Source: Marinibacterium anthonyi
GTDB taxonomy: Bacteria; Pseudomonadota; Alphaproteobacteria; Rhodobacterales; Rhodobacteraceae
Reading direction: 5' to 3'
NCBI GenBank assembly: GCA_003217735.2
Contig: CP031585.1
Coordinates: forward strand, 744,001-808,000
DNA length: 64,000 nt
Shown here: in pieces, positions 1-9,322 of the stretch
Layout: every line of letters begins with the position of its first letter
Numbering within the stretch: position 1 is the first letter of the stretch
Notes under the pieces: model-generated
What the model saw: only the letters and a program-made list of their open reading frames with translations
Database searches by the model: none
What the model was told of the DNA's origin: nothing
Made by a program: the position numbers and the translations under genes

Positions 1-959
1 AAGGTCTTCACCGCCTCGGGGTGTTTGGTGGCCGCGTTCATGCCAAGCGCGATGTCGGGGTGGTCGGTGACATAGCAGGGCTCGTCCGCGCTCAGGCGCG
101 GGGGCGGGAAGGCGCCCATTTCGAAATCGACGCCCTGGCCTTCGAACGGCGCGGTTTCCCACGATCCGCCGGGGAACATGGCGGCGCGGCCCAGGGTGAA
201 CATGTTCTGGCTGTCGGCATAGGATTGCGCGGAATAGCCGGGGCCCAGGTAGTCGGCCCAGCGGGCCAGCACGCGATAGGGTTCGACCCAGGGCTCGTCG
301 GTCAGCTTCTCGGTGCCTTCGATCACGGCCTTCCGGCCGGCTTCGCCCTTGTAATAGGTCGGGCCGATGTTCTGGTATCCCATCGATGCCGTGCCCCATT
401 CGTCGGCCACGCCGATGGTCATGGGACTATAGCCGCCGTCTTCCTTGATCGCGTCGGCCACGGCCCAGAATTCGTCGATCGTGGTGGGCGGTTCCAGCCC
501 CAGTTCGGCAAAGGCGTCCTTGTTGTAGATGAACCCGTGCAGCACCGACGCCATCGGGACGCAGAAGGTCGATGCGCCGTCGTCGGTCGACCAGGCGACC
601 TTGGCCAGGTCCGAGAAATTGTCCATGCCGTCCAGATCGGTCAGGTCGGCCAGCTGGCCGCGCTGGAACATCGACAGCGACAGGTCAAAAGGCCGGCACG
701 TGATGATGTCGCCGGCGGTGCCGCTGTCGAGTTTGGCGTTCAGCGAGGCATTGTACTGTGTCGACACGGTGGGCGCGAAGGTCACGTTGATATCTGGGTG
801 GGCCGCGTTGAAGGCCGGCAGGATTTCGTTCCGCCAGATCAACAGGTCGTCGTTGCGCCAGCTTTCAATGGTCAGTTCGGCCACGTCCTGAGCGAGAGCG
901 GGACCGGCGGCAGCGACGAGCACTGCTACCGATACGGCAGAGAGACGGTCTTTCTTCAT
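1..959 (-). CDS. Sugar ABC transporter substrate-binding protein (3' part outside window)
   Basis: Periplasmic binding protein of a carbohydrate ABC importer; about 319 residues are visible and the C-terminus lies beyond base 1. It begins MKKDRLSAVSVAVLVAAAG, a typical Sec signal peptide with probable cleavage after ALA-Q. The mature part looks like family-1 extracellular solute-binding proteins: an early ESWRNDDLLIWR segment, a central YNKDAFAELGLEPP segment and a GRAAMFPGGSW segment. The ATG at 957-959 is preceded by an AAGGGAA ribosome site. It lies 122 bases downstream of nagA on the same strand, so it probably belongs to the amino-sugar operon, with permease genes expected further left. 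An N-acetylglucosamine or chito-oligosaccharide substrate is inferred from context only. Confidence 0.9.
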   Translation of the reverse strand, partial: MKKDRLSAVSVAVLVAAAGPALAQDVAELTIESWRNDDLLIWRNEILPAFNAAHPDINVTFAPTVSTQYNASLNAKLDSGTAGDIITCRPFDLSLSMFQRGQLADLTDLDGMDNFSDLAKVAWSTDDGASTFCVPMASVLHGFIYNKDAFAELGLEPPTTIDEFWAVADAIKEDGGYSPMTIGVADEWGTASMGYQNIGPTYYKGEAGRKAVIEGTEKLTDEPWVEPYRVLARWADYLGPGYSAQSYADSQNMFTLGRAAMFPGGSWETAPFEGQGVDFEMGAFPPPRLSADEPCYVTDHPDIALGMNAATKHPEAVKT

Positions 960-1081
960 CGGATTCGGTTCCCTTGCGAAGGTATTGTGACGCCGATTTC
1001 AAACCAGCCTGCCGCAATTATCAACCGATAAGATGCCAAAAAGTGACCAATTTGAAACCAAGGGGCGAATTGCCCGCAAAT

Positions 1082-2203
1082 TCACAGGATCGGATTGCCC
1101 CTGACAAAGGCCTGGGCAAGCTCCAGGCCGTCATCCAGGACGACCAGCGATGCCGCCCGGCCCGGCAGGATCCGGCCGAGGTCCGCAAACCCAAGGTAAT
1201 CCGCTGCCCGGGTCGAGGTCATGGCCGACACCAGTTCCATCGGCAGGCCCAGCGACATCAGCGACTGGAACACCCTGATCATCGTCGCGGCACTGCCGGC
1301 GCGGGTTTCGGGGTGGTCCTTCAGGTGGATATCCAGGCCATTCTTGATCACGGTCCGTCGCCCGCCCCGGGTGACGATTTCGCCATCGGGCAGCCCGGCG
1401 ACGCCGACCGCATCGGTAATCGCATAAAGTTGGGGGATGGCGCGGACGGCGGCCAGCAGCGTGGTGGGTTTCACATGGCGCAGGTCGCCCACGATCTCGG
1501 CATGGGTGGCATGGGCCAGCGCCCAGGACGCAACGCCGGGGTCCTTGTGATCCACCGGGGTCATGGCGTTGAACAGGTGGGTAAAACCGGTGAACCCGGC
1601 CGCAAAGGCGCTGTCGATCGTCGCCAGGTCGGCCACCGAATGGCCGATCTGGACCCGGGTGCCGCCTGCCGCCAGCAACCGGGCAACCTCCATTCCGCGG
1701 GGGATCTCGGGCGCGACCGTGGCCACGCGCAGCGGCACCATCGCCGCCCATTTCGCCGCCAGGTCCGTGTCGCCGTCCATCGGGGCATCCTGCGCGCCCA
1801 GCCGTTTGGGGTTGATGAACGGGCCTTCCAGGTGGGCGCCGCGGATCTCGGCTTCGCCCGCCCGCGGATCGGCCATCGCGCCGGCAATGGCATCCAGCGT
1901 GCCTTCGATCACCTCGGCGGTCGAGGTCGAGGTTGTCGGCAGGATCGCGACGGTGCCGTTTTGCGCATGAAACCGGACCATTGTGCGCACGGCTTCGACC
2001 CCTTCCAGGCAATCCTTGCCGCCACCGCCATGCACGTGCGGATCAATGAAACCGGGCAGGATGAACGGGGCCTTCGGCGTGTCGCCCGGCGCCAGCATGC
2101 GGCCTGTGATCGCCTTGATCTTCGACCCTTCGAACGTGACACGGCCATCGACCCAGCCATTTGGAGTAAGGATGCGGCCTTCGGCGTCGTGCACGTGTGT
2201 CAT
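1082..2203 (-). CDS. nagA: N-acetylglucosamine-6-phosphate deacetylase
   Basis: Cytosolic amidohydrolase that deacetylates GlcNAc-6-phosphate to glucosamine-6-phosphate. The 373-residue length is normal for the family. Visible motifs are the metal-site HVH (about 56-58), LEGPF with the metal-binding Glu (125-129), GHS (187-189), THLFNAM (208-214) and TDA with the catalytic Asp (about 263-265). The open frame continues upstream, but the start MTHVHDAEG at 2203 fits homologues and overlaps the stop of the upstream GntR gene by one base (TGATG), which implies translational coupling. Its neighbours (a BadF-type sugar kinase, a GntR regulator and a sugar-binding protein) form a coherent amino-sugar catabolic operon. 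No glucosamine-6-phosphate deaminase (nagB) is visible here. Confidence 0.93.
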   Translation of the reverse strand: MTHVHDAEGRILTPNGWVDGRVTFEGSKIKAITGRMLAPGDTPKAPFILPGFIDPHVHGGGGKDCLEGVEAVRTMVRFHAQNGTVAILPTTSTSTAEVIEGTLDAIAGAMADPRAGEAEIRGAHLEGPFINPKRLGAQDAPMDGDTDLAAKWAAMVPLRVATVAPEIPRGMEVARLLAAGGTRVQIGHSVADLATIDSAFAAGFTGFTHLFNAMTPVDHKDPGVASWALAHATHAEIVGDLRHVKPTTLLAAVRAIPQLYAITDAVGVAGLPDGEIVTRGGRRTVIKNGLDIHLKDHPETRAGSAATMIRVFQSLMSLGLPMELVSAMTSTRAADYLGFADLGRILPGRAASLVVLDDGLELAQAFVRGNPIL

Positions 2204-2949
2204 CAGATGTCCAGTTCGGTTGAGATATAGAAACGGTCGCCCTTGAAATACGACCGGGTGAATTCCACCGCGCGGTCGTCCGAGGCAAAGCCAAGCCGGT
2301 GCAGGACCATCAGCGCCGAGTCGACCGGCACCTGCAGGTGCCGCGCCAATTCCGGCGTGGCCAGCGTGGCGCCGTAGCGTTGCACGACCTTGACCGGCCG
2401 CATGCCCTTTTCCTCCATCGCGGCATAAAGCGACCCCGACGGTTCGAAATCGGGGTCCACCGCGAACAGCGGGATGACGGCGTGTTCCAGGCACAGGATG
2501 GATTCCTCGGTCGCGCGCAGCCGTTCCAGCCGCATCACCCGCGATCCGGGCGCCAGCCCGAGGTTGAAGGATTCATCGGGCTGGATCGCGCCGACCTGCT
2601 TGGCGATCACCCGGTTCACCGGGATCATCCCGCGGCTTTTCATGTCCTGTGTGAACCCGCTCAGCGGGGCCTTGGGCGACAGAACGCGCGGTGTGATGAA
2701 CGTGCCCGACCCCAGCCGGCGATCCACCACGCCGCTGTCTTCCAGCAGCGCCAGCGCGCGGCGCAACGTGGTGCGCGACACGCCAAGCTGGTCGCACAGC
2801 TTGCGTTCCGACGGCAGCGCGTCGCCGGGATGCAGAAAGCCTTCGCGCACGGCATTCTCGATCGCGCGCGCCAATTGCGCGCTGCGCAGACCGGCAGATG
2901 CCTGTTGCAGCTTATTTTCCAGGAATTCGATAAGGTTGTCGCTGCTCAT
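2203..2949 (-). CDS. GntR-family regulator with UTRA effector domain (NagR-like)
   Basis: Transcription factor of 248 residues. The N-terminal winged helix (about 20-90) contains the family signature PSERKLCDQLGVSRTTLRRAL. The C-terminal half is a UTRA ligand-binding domain of the HutC/NagR subfamily, recognisable from MRLERLRATEESILCLE and EFTRSYFKGDRFYIS near the end. It sits inside the amino-sugar operon, overlapping the kinase stop-start by ATGA at 2946-2949 and nagA by one base, so it is probably an autoregulated repressor that responds to a phosphorylated amino sugar such as GlcNAc-6-P or GlcN-6-P. The effector is inferred from family and context. I could not identify its operator. Confidence 0.9.
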   Translation of the reverse strand: MSSDNLIEFLENKLQQASAGLRSAQLARAIENAVREGFLHPGDALPSERKLCDQLGVSRTTLRRALALLEDSGVVDRRLGSGTFITPRVLSPKAPLSGFTQDMKSRGMIPVNRVIAKQVGAIQPDESFNLGLAPGSRVMRLERLRATEESILCLEHAVIPLFAVDPDFEPSGSLYAAMEEKGMRPVKVVQRYGATLATPELARHLQVPVDSALMVLHRLGFASDDRAVEFTRSYFKGDRFYISTELDI

Positions 2950-3890
2950 TCGCCGACCCGCTCCGCTTTGCCGCCCTCGACCAGGGCCGGATCAGGATAG
3001 CCAACAGCGGCAGTGATTTCACGCGGAGCCTGTCCCATGGCAATCAGGCGGCACCCCTCGACGGCATCGGCTTGCGGCACGTCGAACCCCCGGCCGATCC
3101 GGGCGCCCAGGCCGGGCTTCAATGCCTCTGCCAGGCCCCCGTTGAAATAAAGCGGCGCATCCTCGGGCAAGTCCAGCAGGCCGACCAGCTCCGCCAACTC
3201 GCGGATGGCGCCATCCAGGATCCCCTGCGCCTCGGGGCAGCCGGCCCTTGCGGCGTCCAGCGCGATCGGGGCCAGCGCCGCGACATGGTTGGGCCTGAGG
3301 CTGGCCACCATGTCCTGGAATCCCGCATAACCACCGATCCGATCGAACAGCAGGCGGGACAGGTCGGTCTGGACGATCAGCCCCTCGATGGCCCGCACCC
3401 CGTGACGCAGGACTTTCCGCCCGATCCAGAAACCCGACCCGCGGTCCCCGCCGGCCCAGCCGAACCCGTCGCGCCGGATCGACCGGCCATCGGCCAGCAA
3501 TCGGTGCCCGACCGCCCCGGTTCCTGCAATGATCAACCCGGCCGGCCGCCCGCCGCCCGCTCCGATCAGCGCGGCATATCCATCCGTCACGACTTCGCAG
3601 GTCCCGAAGGCGGGCAGCGCCGCGTAGAATATGGCGCGGCTTTTCGGGGGCAGGGTGCCCGCGGCGCCGATGACCGTGTTCACCCCGTCCAGCAGGGCGG
3701 CGTCATGCCTGATCGCGGCGGCGCAGGCGCGCCACGCCTGGGTGACGCTGCCTGCGGCCTCAAGCGGATCGGTCGAGACATTGCACGATCCCGCGCGCGC
3801 CTCGGCCAATTGCGTGCCGGTGCTGGAACAAAGCCGCGCCCGGGTCGACGTGCCGCCGCCATCGACGCAGAAGATCAGTTCGGTGTTCAT
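2946..3890 (-). CDS. BadF/BadG/BcrA/BcrD-type ATPase, probable N-acetylglucosamine kinase
   Basis: ASKHA-fold sugar kinase of 314 residues, expected to phosphorylate GlcNAc (or a related amino sugar) to the 6-phosphate used by NagA. The phosphate-1 loop DGGGTSTRA is at about residues 10-18, a second ATP-binding segment reads IIAGTGAVGH, and GGDRGSGFWIGRKVL follows, all typical of this kinase group. The downstream GntR gene overlaps it by ATGA. Its start codon lies directly against the stop of the preceding hypothetical ORF (3891-3893), with a GGAG stretch about 12 bases upstream. The kinase family is seen in the sequence; the exact substrate is inferred from nagA and gntR. Confidence 0.88.
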   Translation of the reverse strand: MNTELIFCVDGGGTSTRARLCSSTGTQLAEARAGSCNVSTDPLEAAGSVTQAWRACAAAIRHDAALLDGVNTVIGAAGTLPPKSRAIFYAALPAFGTCEVVTDGYAALIGAGGGRPAGLIIAGTGAVGHRLLADGRSIRRDGFGWAGGDRGSGFWIGRKVLRHGVRAIEGLIVQTDLSRLLFDRIGGYAGFQDMVASLRPNHVAALAPIALDAARAGCPEAQGILDGAIRELAELVGLLDLPEDAPLYFNGGLAEALKPGLGARIGRGFDVPQADAVEGCRLIAMGQAPREITAAVGYPDPALVEGGKAERVGE

Positions 3891-4739
3891 TCAGGCCCGT
3901 ACTCCGCTTGCCATCCCGTTTTTCTGCAATGGCATTCGGGACGCCGGGTCAAGCAAAGCGCCCGCCCGAGTGGCCGGCAAGCTGCCGTCGTCGTCCGGAC
4001 TCGCGGTGTCGGGGGATTCGCGCAGCTCCGGCAATTGGGCGGGCTCTGTGACCCGCGCCGCCGTGACGTCGCGACGAAGCTGCAGCGCCAAGGTCAGGGC
4101 GCGTGCGGAAACCGGGCTTTCCCTCATGTCCCCAATGGCCTTCGCCTTGCCGGGTGCGGTCGCCCGATGTTGGGCGCGCTGGCTGGCGAATGACGTGGCG
4201 ATCGCCGTCGTCATTGCGCTGGCTTGGGCGGCATTGCCCGTGTCGAAGAACCGCGCGTTGCACTCTTCGGTACGGTGGATCAACGTCTTGATCGCGGTGC
4301 GGGACGCCAGAAAACCGGGCTCGTTGAGGCTGATATCTCCACTGATGCCCGGCCGCGGATCCTTGTCGTGGGCCGACGTGTCTCTTGCCTCGGATGTCTT
4401 TGCCCGGGCGCTCGAACCGGGTGCGTCGTTGCGGGGCAGGTGCTGGATGGCTCCGTCCGGCCCAGGCACGTCCAGAATTCGGGGCGGCACGCAATGGGCG
4501 CAAGGGCGTGGGCGATTCGGCGCGATGCTGCCGTTTGCGTTTAGGTTCAAGGGGGTCGTCCCGCTCAGCCGCGCCGCGCCGTTGCGCGCGGCCTTGATTG
4601 GTGCGGCATGGGCCGCCGCCGCCGTGCCGCTGGTCGCCAACACCGAAGCCGAGACCGGCTTCGATGTCTGCGGCTGAACAATGTCATCCGCCATGCGGTC
4701 GAGCGTTCGGCCTGGCGACCGGAAGATCAGAACCTTCAC
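3891..4739 (-). CDS. Hypothetical low-complexity protein upstream of the sugar kinase
   Basis: Uncertain open frame of 282 codons, rich in Ala, Pro, Ser and Arg, with no recognised domain, signal peptide or membrane segment. Two points favour a real gene: the GTG at 4739 has a good AGGAAAGG ribosome site, and its stop abuts the kinase ATG without a spacer, as in a coupled operon. Against it are the low complexity and the presence of an equally long open frame on the other strand (3631-4677), common in GC-rich DNA. A disordered segment around residues 145-200 has a few hydrophobic positions but no motif I know. Function unknown. Confidence 0.35.
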   Translation of the reverse strand: MKVLIFRSPGRTLDRMADDIVQPQTSKPVSASVLATSGTAAAAHAAPIKAARNGAARLSGTTPLNLNANGSIAPNRPRPCAHCVPPRILDVPGPDGAIQHLPRNDAPGSSARAKTSEARDTSAHDKDPRPGISGDISLNEPGFLASRTAIKTLIHRTEECNARFFDTGNAAQASAMTTAIATSFASQRAQHRATAPGKAKAIGDMRESPVSARALTLALQLRRDVTAARVTEPAQLPELRESPDTASPDDDGSLPATRAGALLDPASRMPLQKNGMASGVRA

Positions 4740-5704
4740 CTGAAACCTTTCCTCGCCGGACTGACCGGCATGTCTTGCGACGATTGGAGGAATGATTTCA
4801 AAAAGTACCGATCAGATCAACCGGTATCTTTTCGGTATCAATCTGGGTCGTGCAGCGGGCCGCAACATGGGTTCTGGTTTGTCCTGTCGCATGCATCAAA
4901 GGCAGAAACCTTGGGGCGCACGGTGCCGGAGCTTATGGCGGATACGGGGTAAGGGAAGCGGGCCGCGCCCAAGACTTGACGTTTGACGCGTTCGAGGTCG
5001 GACCTGGTGACCTTATGCCATGCTGAAAGGGGAATGTGGCCCATTCGGCGGACACGTCCGGTCTGTTTCGCGCGAACAACCGCGCCAGTGACGTGCGGCA
5101 TATCACTTCGGATCCGTGGCACACCTTTGAACCGCGCTGGCGCCTGATCCAGTGTCCCGCCGTCCTTGGGGGTATCGGTCGTGACGACTGCACTTCCCCT
5201 GGTCACAATATCGCTAAGCGAATGCCGGCCGTGCCGGCGGATGCCAGGCGCAGCTTTTGCCGCGCTCGCGGGTGTTGCGTCTGGACCTTTACCGGAACCG
5301 TGATGGTCCGCGTCACTGCCGCGGGCCGCTTCTTGTCACGTTGCCCTTCGATTGGGTGACTCATGGAGGCGTAGCAATACCGCTGACGGGTCGCCTCGCC
5401 ACGGCCTTTGCCTGAACACCGGATCCCGGCAACAGGACGTTCAGTATATTGATGCAATCACGGCCGTCCGTCGGTCCAAGTCTCCCCGCATTGTGGCGCA
5501 CGCTGGGTTGCCAAGTGGACTTGCGCGATTCCGTAAGCGTTGCGTGGACCCCCGACAGGGTGGTGGACGAGACGCTGCAATATGAACAACGGCGCCGCGC
5601 CGTGGTGCGGTGGAAAAACCGATGCCGTCTTTGTTCAAACACATTGGTGGGCGCATTGGCCTGGGATGTGTCGGCATCAGCGGCGCGTTCGGAGCGCAGG
5701 CGTC
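4740..5704. other. Gene-poor interval (~965 bases)
   Basis: I find no convincing gene. Short frames exist on both strands (for example 4838-5206 and 5203-5457 on the minus strand) but are Arg/Pro-rich, match no family I recognise and lack clear ribosome sites. By eye the part around 4785-4870 is richer in A+T than the flanks, so it could hold the promoter of the minus-strand amino-sugar operon. The remainder may be decayed coding sequence. Confidence 0.5.
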
Positions 5705-7480
5705 TCATGCGGCAAAATGTTCAGAGTCGAACCCGAAATCGGTTCTTTGCCCGCGTTCAGTACGAAACCGCGACACGAGTTCGGTCAGCTCGTGCGATTC
5801 GGCCTTCAGAGTATGCGTCGCGGCCGTGGCCTCTTCCGCCATGGCGGCGTTCTGCTGGGTCGCGCTGTCCAACTGGTTCATACCGGTCGTAATCTCGCTG
5901 AGCCCTTCGGATTGTTCCACCGCGCTGGAAGCGATTCGGGTGATATGGTGCGAAATGTCGGTAACTTGCCGGACGATCGCCGAGAGAGCCTCCCCCGTCC
6001 GACCGACCAGTGTCACGCCCCGTTCCACGTGGTGAGACGCGCCGCCGATCAGTGACTTGATCTGCAGCGCCGCCTCCGAGGAACGCTGCGCCAGGGCACG
6101 CACTTCGGTCGCCACCACGGCAAAGCCCTTGCCGGCCTCGCCCGCACGGGCCGCTTCGACACCGGCGTTCAGCGCCAGAAGATTGGTCTGGAACGCGATG
6201 TCGTCGATGACCGCGATGATCTGCTGGATCTGGTTGGAACTGGTCTCGATCTCGTTCATCGCCTCGACCGCATCCTTGACGATCTCGCCCGAGCGATCCG
6301 CGTCCGTCCGCGCGCCCAGGACGATCCCCTCGACCTCCTTGGCGCCGTCGGCGGCCGCCTTGATGCTGGTGGTCAGTTCGTCCAGCGCGGCAACGGCTTC
6401 TTCCAGCGTCGCCGCCTGGGTTTCTGTCCGACTGGAAAGATTTTCCGAAGCGCGGCTGATGTCCTCGGCGCCGTTTCGGATGCTTTCCGCGTTGTTGCGC
6501 ACCGTGGTCATGGCACCGTGCAGCCCTTCCAGGGTCTGGTTGAAATGCGTGCGCAGCATTTCGTATTCTTCCCCGAACGGGTCATTGATAATGCAGGTCA
6601 GATCGCCTGCGGCCAGCGCCTTCAGCCCCGCGCTGATCCGGGTGACCGCCAATTGTTGCAACTCCTGCTGCTTGGCCAGCTGGTCATTGGCGGCTTCGAC
6701 CTTGGCGGAGGCTTCGCGGGCAAGGGCATCCGCCTCCTCTGCCAGGATGAGCTTCTGACGCTGGTCCTCGAGAGCGCGCGCGATCTTTCCGACCTCGTCA
6801 CCCTTGGTCACATGAGGAATGTCGGTATCCAGCTCGCCGTTGGACACGCGGGCCATGGCCCGCGTGACTTCGGCCAGCGGCTGGGACACCCAGCGGCGCA
6901 TGAGGTAGGCCGTTACCCCGAGGCCGATGGCAAGCACGAGGATGGAATTCATCCAGGTATTCAGGATCTCGCGGCGCAGGGCGGCCATTTTCTCTTTCGC
7001 GCTCCAGGCGCTGCCCACGACACCGACCAGTGTCCGGTCTGCGCCCATGGTCACCGGGCTGGCCAGAAGGTAGCCGCTGTCGCTGCGCTGCACCGTGCCC
7101 GTCTCGCGGACGCGGTTGGCCAGGTTGGCAAGCGCCGACCGGGTCTCGGACGAGAGAGAGCCCGATTCGATCGCCACGGCCCCTTCGGCATCGTAGGCGG
7201 TCATGCCAAGAAGCGAGCCGGCATTGTCGGCCAGCACCACCGCGAATTCCTCTTCGATCTTTTCCAGCTTTCCGAAACGAAGGGAGCCGGCCGCATGGTC
7301 GGCGACGTTGTTCGTCGCCAGCATCGAATGATCCTGGATTTGCGATGTCATCATGCGTTTGATCAGCCATGTGGACTGTAGCGACATGATCACGGTCACC
7401 GAAGCCGCGCTGGCAAGGACCAGCAGCAAGGCTTTCATGAAAACCGGCAACCCTCTGAATTTCTGGATCTGCGTCGTCAT
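5705..7480 (-). CDS. Methyl-accepting chemotaxis protein
   Basis: Transmembrane chemoreceptor of 591 residues. A short cytoplasmic N-terminus is followed by a membrane helix (about 12-32), a periplasmic sensor region of roughly 140 residues, a second membrane helix (about 180-200), a HAMP linker (PLAEVTRAMARVSNGELD), a coiled coil and a C-terminal signalling hairpin with the conserved tip region VATEVRALAQRSSEAA. There is no obvious CheR-tethering pentapeptide at the C-terminus. The ATG at 7480 was chosen over a GTG/ATG further out because GGAGGGG lies about 8 bases upstream. It follows the sensor-like gene at 7501-8067 closely and is probably cotranscribed with it. The ligand is not predictable from sequence alone. 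Confidence 0.95.
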   Translation of the reverse strand: MTTQIQKFRGLPVFMKALLLVLASAASVTVIMSLQSTWLIKRMMTSQIQDHSMLATNNVADHAAGSLRFGKLEKIEEEFAVVLADNAGSLLGMTAYDAEGAVAIESGSLSSETRSALANLANRVRETGTVQRSDSGYLLASPVTMGADRTLVGVVGSAWSAKEKMAALRREILNTWMNSILVLAIGLGVTAYLMRRWVSQPLAEVTRAMARVSNGELDTDIPHVTKGDEVGKIARALEDQRQKLILAEEADALAREASAKVEAANDQLAKQQELQQLAVTRISAGLKALAAGDLTCIINDPFGEEYEMLRTHFNQTLEGLHGAMTTVRNNAESIRNGAEDISRASENLSSRTETQAATLEEAVAALDELTTSIKAAADGAKEVEGIVLGARTDADRSGEIVKDAVEAMNEIETSSNQIQQIIAVIDDIAFQTNLLALNAGVEAARAGEAGKGFAVVATEVRALAQRSSEAALQIKSLIGGASHHVERGVTLVGRTGEALSAIVRQVTDISHHITRIASSAVEQSEGLSEITTGMNQLDSATQQNAAMAEEATAATHTLKAESHELTELVSRFRTERGQRTDFGFDSEHFAA

Positions 7481-7500
7481 CGTCGGCCCCTCCTTCGGGA

Positions 7501-8067
7501 TCACATGAGGGTCTCGGCGTTGACACCAACGGTCATCGCGCCGACCACCTCGCCAGTCTCCCGGTTCACGATCGGGATCGAGATCTGGCCCACGAATGTC
7601 TGCGAGGATTCATCGAATTCGACTTCGCTGAAGTGGGTGGCGTCGGGGCCTTTGGGGTATGTTTCGGTGAACTTCGCCTCGTCCCCCTGCCACATGTCCG
7701 ACGTCGGCGCCGTGGCCGCGACGTTCAGGCCATGGGCGTCCATGATGAAGATCTCGGCGATCGCGCCGCCGCCGCTTTCGACATGGCGGCGCAGGAAGTC
7801 CGCTGCGCTGTTGTCGATGACCGGGGTGATCGTGGGCGTGTCGGCCTGGCCGATCTCGGCCCGCCAGGCCCGGTCGAGCGCATCGATCTGGTCGGCGGTG
7901 ATCCCGTCGTGGCGGGCGTTCTGGGCCATGATCGCGGTGACCAGGATCGGATCGTCCGACCAGGTCCGAATCTCGGTATCGAGAAAGTCCTGGAGCATCG
8001 GGGTGAAGTCGTCGGCCGAGGCCGGCAGGGCAAGCGCCGCCAGAACGGCGATCGAAACTAGTCGCAT
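7501..8067 (-). CDS. Secreted single-Cache/PAS-like sensor domain protein
   Basis: Predicted periplasmic protein of 188 residues. It starts MRLVSIAVLAALALPASA, a clear Sec signal peptide, and an AGG site in GGAGGTTTTC precedes the ATG at 8067. The mature part contains FIMDAHGLNVAATAPTSD, then a Trp-Gln-Gly-Asp-Glu stretch, VGQISIPIVNRETGEVVG and AMTVGVN, the typical strand pattern of periplasmic Cache/PDC sensor domains. There is no membrane anchor or signalling domain. It lies directly upstream of the chemoreceptor gene (about 20 bases between stop and start), so a role as a soluble ligand-binding partner for that receptor is plausible but inferred. Confidence 0.8.
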   Translation of the reverse strand: MRLVSIAVLAALALPASADDFTPMLQDFLDTEIRTWSDDPILVTAIMAQNARHDGITADQIDALDRAWRAEIGQADTPTITPVIDNSAADFLRRHVESGGGAIAEIFIMDAHGLNVAATAPTSDMWQGDEAKFTETYPKGPDATHFSEVEFDESSQTFVGQISIPIVNRETGEVVGAMTVGVNAETLM

Positions 8068-8145
8068 GGGCAGAAAACCTCCGTCGCGTACAGTCATCCA
8101 AGACGCTTAGTCCAGAATCCCTGCGACGGTCTTAACGGGCGAATT

Positions 8146-9120
8146 TTAGCGTTTTTCGCCCGGGCGCGCCCATTGGGCGGCGACGCGGCGTACAAAGGCG
8201 GTGCAATCTGCGGCGTCGGTGATGGGCAGCATGTGGCCCCGGTCCGGCAGGTGATCGCAACCCAGCCCGTATTTCGCCATGCCGTCGCCCTGCAGCGCGA
8301 CATCCAGCAGCGCGTCCTCGGCGCCAAACAGGATCGCGCCGGGGGTCTTCAGGCGGTCGTCGTATCGGCGGCTGACCTCGCCGACCCGGTCGGCGGCCAT
8401 GTAATCCTCGACCGTGGCGAGAAAGGCGTGCGGGCGCAGGCCAAGCGCGCCGCCACCGCGTTCCAGGAAATCGGCGGGCCAGGGTTCTGGGCGAAAGACC
8501 TCGTCCAGCGTCTGCACCGCATGGGACCGCGCCATCGGGATCGCCCAGGTATGGGCCAGCAGGCGGCGCATGGTCCGGTTGGGCATGTTCAGCCCGTCGA
8601 AAGCGGACGAAGGCTTGTCGTTGGGCACCGTCAGCGGCGCGATCAGGGCCAGCGCGGCCGGGGTATCGGGACGGTCGACCGCCATGGCCAGCGACACCGC
8701 GCCGCCCAGCGAATGACCGACCAGAACGGGGCGCGTGACCCCAAGCCGATCCAGCAGGTCCCAGATCATCCGGGCCTGTTCGCCCAGATCGGCCTGTGCC
8801 GGGCCGTCGCGGCGCGAATAGCCGCAGCCGGGACGATCGACCACCACCAGGCGAAAGTCGTCCCTGAGCAGGTCGGTCATGGCATAGGTGAAATGCTGCA
8901 TGTACCCACCCAGTCCGTGGATCATCACCAGGACAGGCGCGTCCCGGGGTCCCAGGTCGAGGTAGTGGATCGCCCCTCCGGCGACTTCGGCGATCCGGCC
9001 GGCCTGCGGAACCATCGAGGGCACGTCCGCCGCCAGCTTTTGCGTCTTGCGATACCCGATCCCAAGGAACACGCCCATCGAAACGAGCATCAGGGCGAGG
9101 ATGACGATGATGATCTGCAT
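8146..9120 (-). CDS. Membrane-anchored alpha/beta hydrolase
   Basis: Alpha/beta-hydrolase-fold protein of 324 residues with an N-terminal membrane helix (IIIVILALMLVSMGVFLGI). The oxyanion-hole region reads MIHGLGGYMQHFTYA, the nucleophile elbow is GHSLGG (about 140), an acid is expected in LFGAEDALLD and the catalytic His in LPDRGHMLPI. The fold resembles haloperoxidase, epoxide hydrolase and esterase-like hydrolases; the substrate cannot be read from sequence. It is transcribed away from the alkaline phosphatase gene, and the shared 200-base promoter region contains a Zur-box-like palindrome. Confidence 0.88.
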   Translation of the reverse strand: MQIIIVILALMLVSMGVFLGIGYRKTQKLAADVPSMVPQAGRIAEVAGGAIHYLDLGPRDAPVLVMIHGLGGYMQHFTYAMTDLLRDDFRLVVVDRPGCGYSRRDGPAQADLGEQARMIWDLLDRLGVTRPVLVGHSLGGAVSLAMAVDRPDTPAALALIAPLTVPNDKPSSAFDGLNMPNRTMRRLLAHTWAIPMARSHAVQTLDEVFRPEPWPADFLERGGGALGLRPHAFLATVEDYMAADRVGEVSRRYDDRLKTPGAILFGAEDALLDVALQGDGMAKYGLGCDHLPDRGHMLPITDAADCTAFVRRVAAQWARPGEKR

Positions 9121-9211
9121 CTGGCTGACTCTTCCGTCCGGACCGGGCGGTTCACCCGGGCCGACACTGACAGACGCGCCTCATATTGCAAGCGCAGCAT
9201 GCTCTCGGCGC

Positions 9212-9224
9212 GTTATGGTATAAC
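9212..9224. promoter_or_regulatory. Zur-box-like palindrome in divergent promoter
   Basis: The arms CGTTAT and ATAACG (9211-9225) flank GGT, giving GTTATGGTATAAC. This matches the proteobacterial Zur core GTTATANTATAAC at 11 of the 12 fixed positions, from memory of that consensus. It lies about 100 bases before the alkaline phosphatase ATG and about 90 before the hydrolase ATG. Zur binding is an inference. Confidence 0.55.
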
Positions 9225-9322
9225 GTAATTCGCAGAAATGACTGGGAAATCACGCGATGGTGATCATTCTGTTACATGGCGGATCTACACCGCGAGCGAT
9301 CAATTATCCGATGGAGACGGAC

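Noticed and set aside
4838-5708. Several short minus-strand frames
   Set aside because: No family resemblance, no ribosome sites, overlapping each other on both strands.
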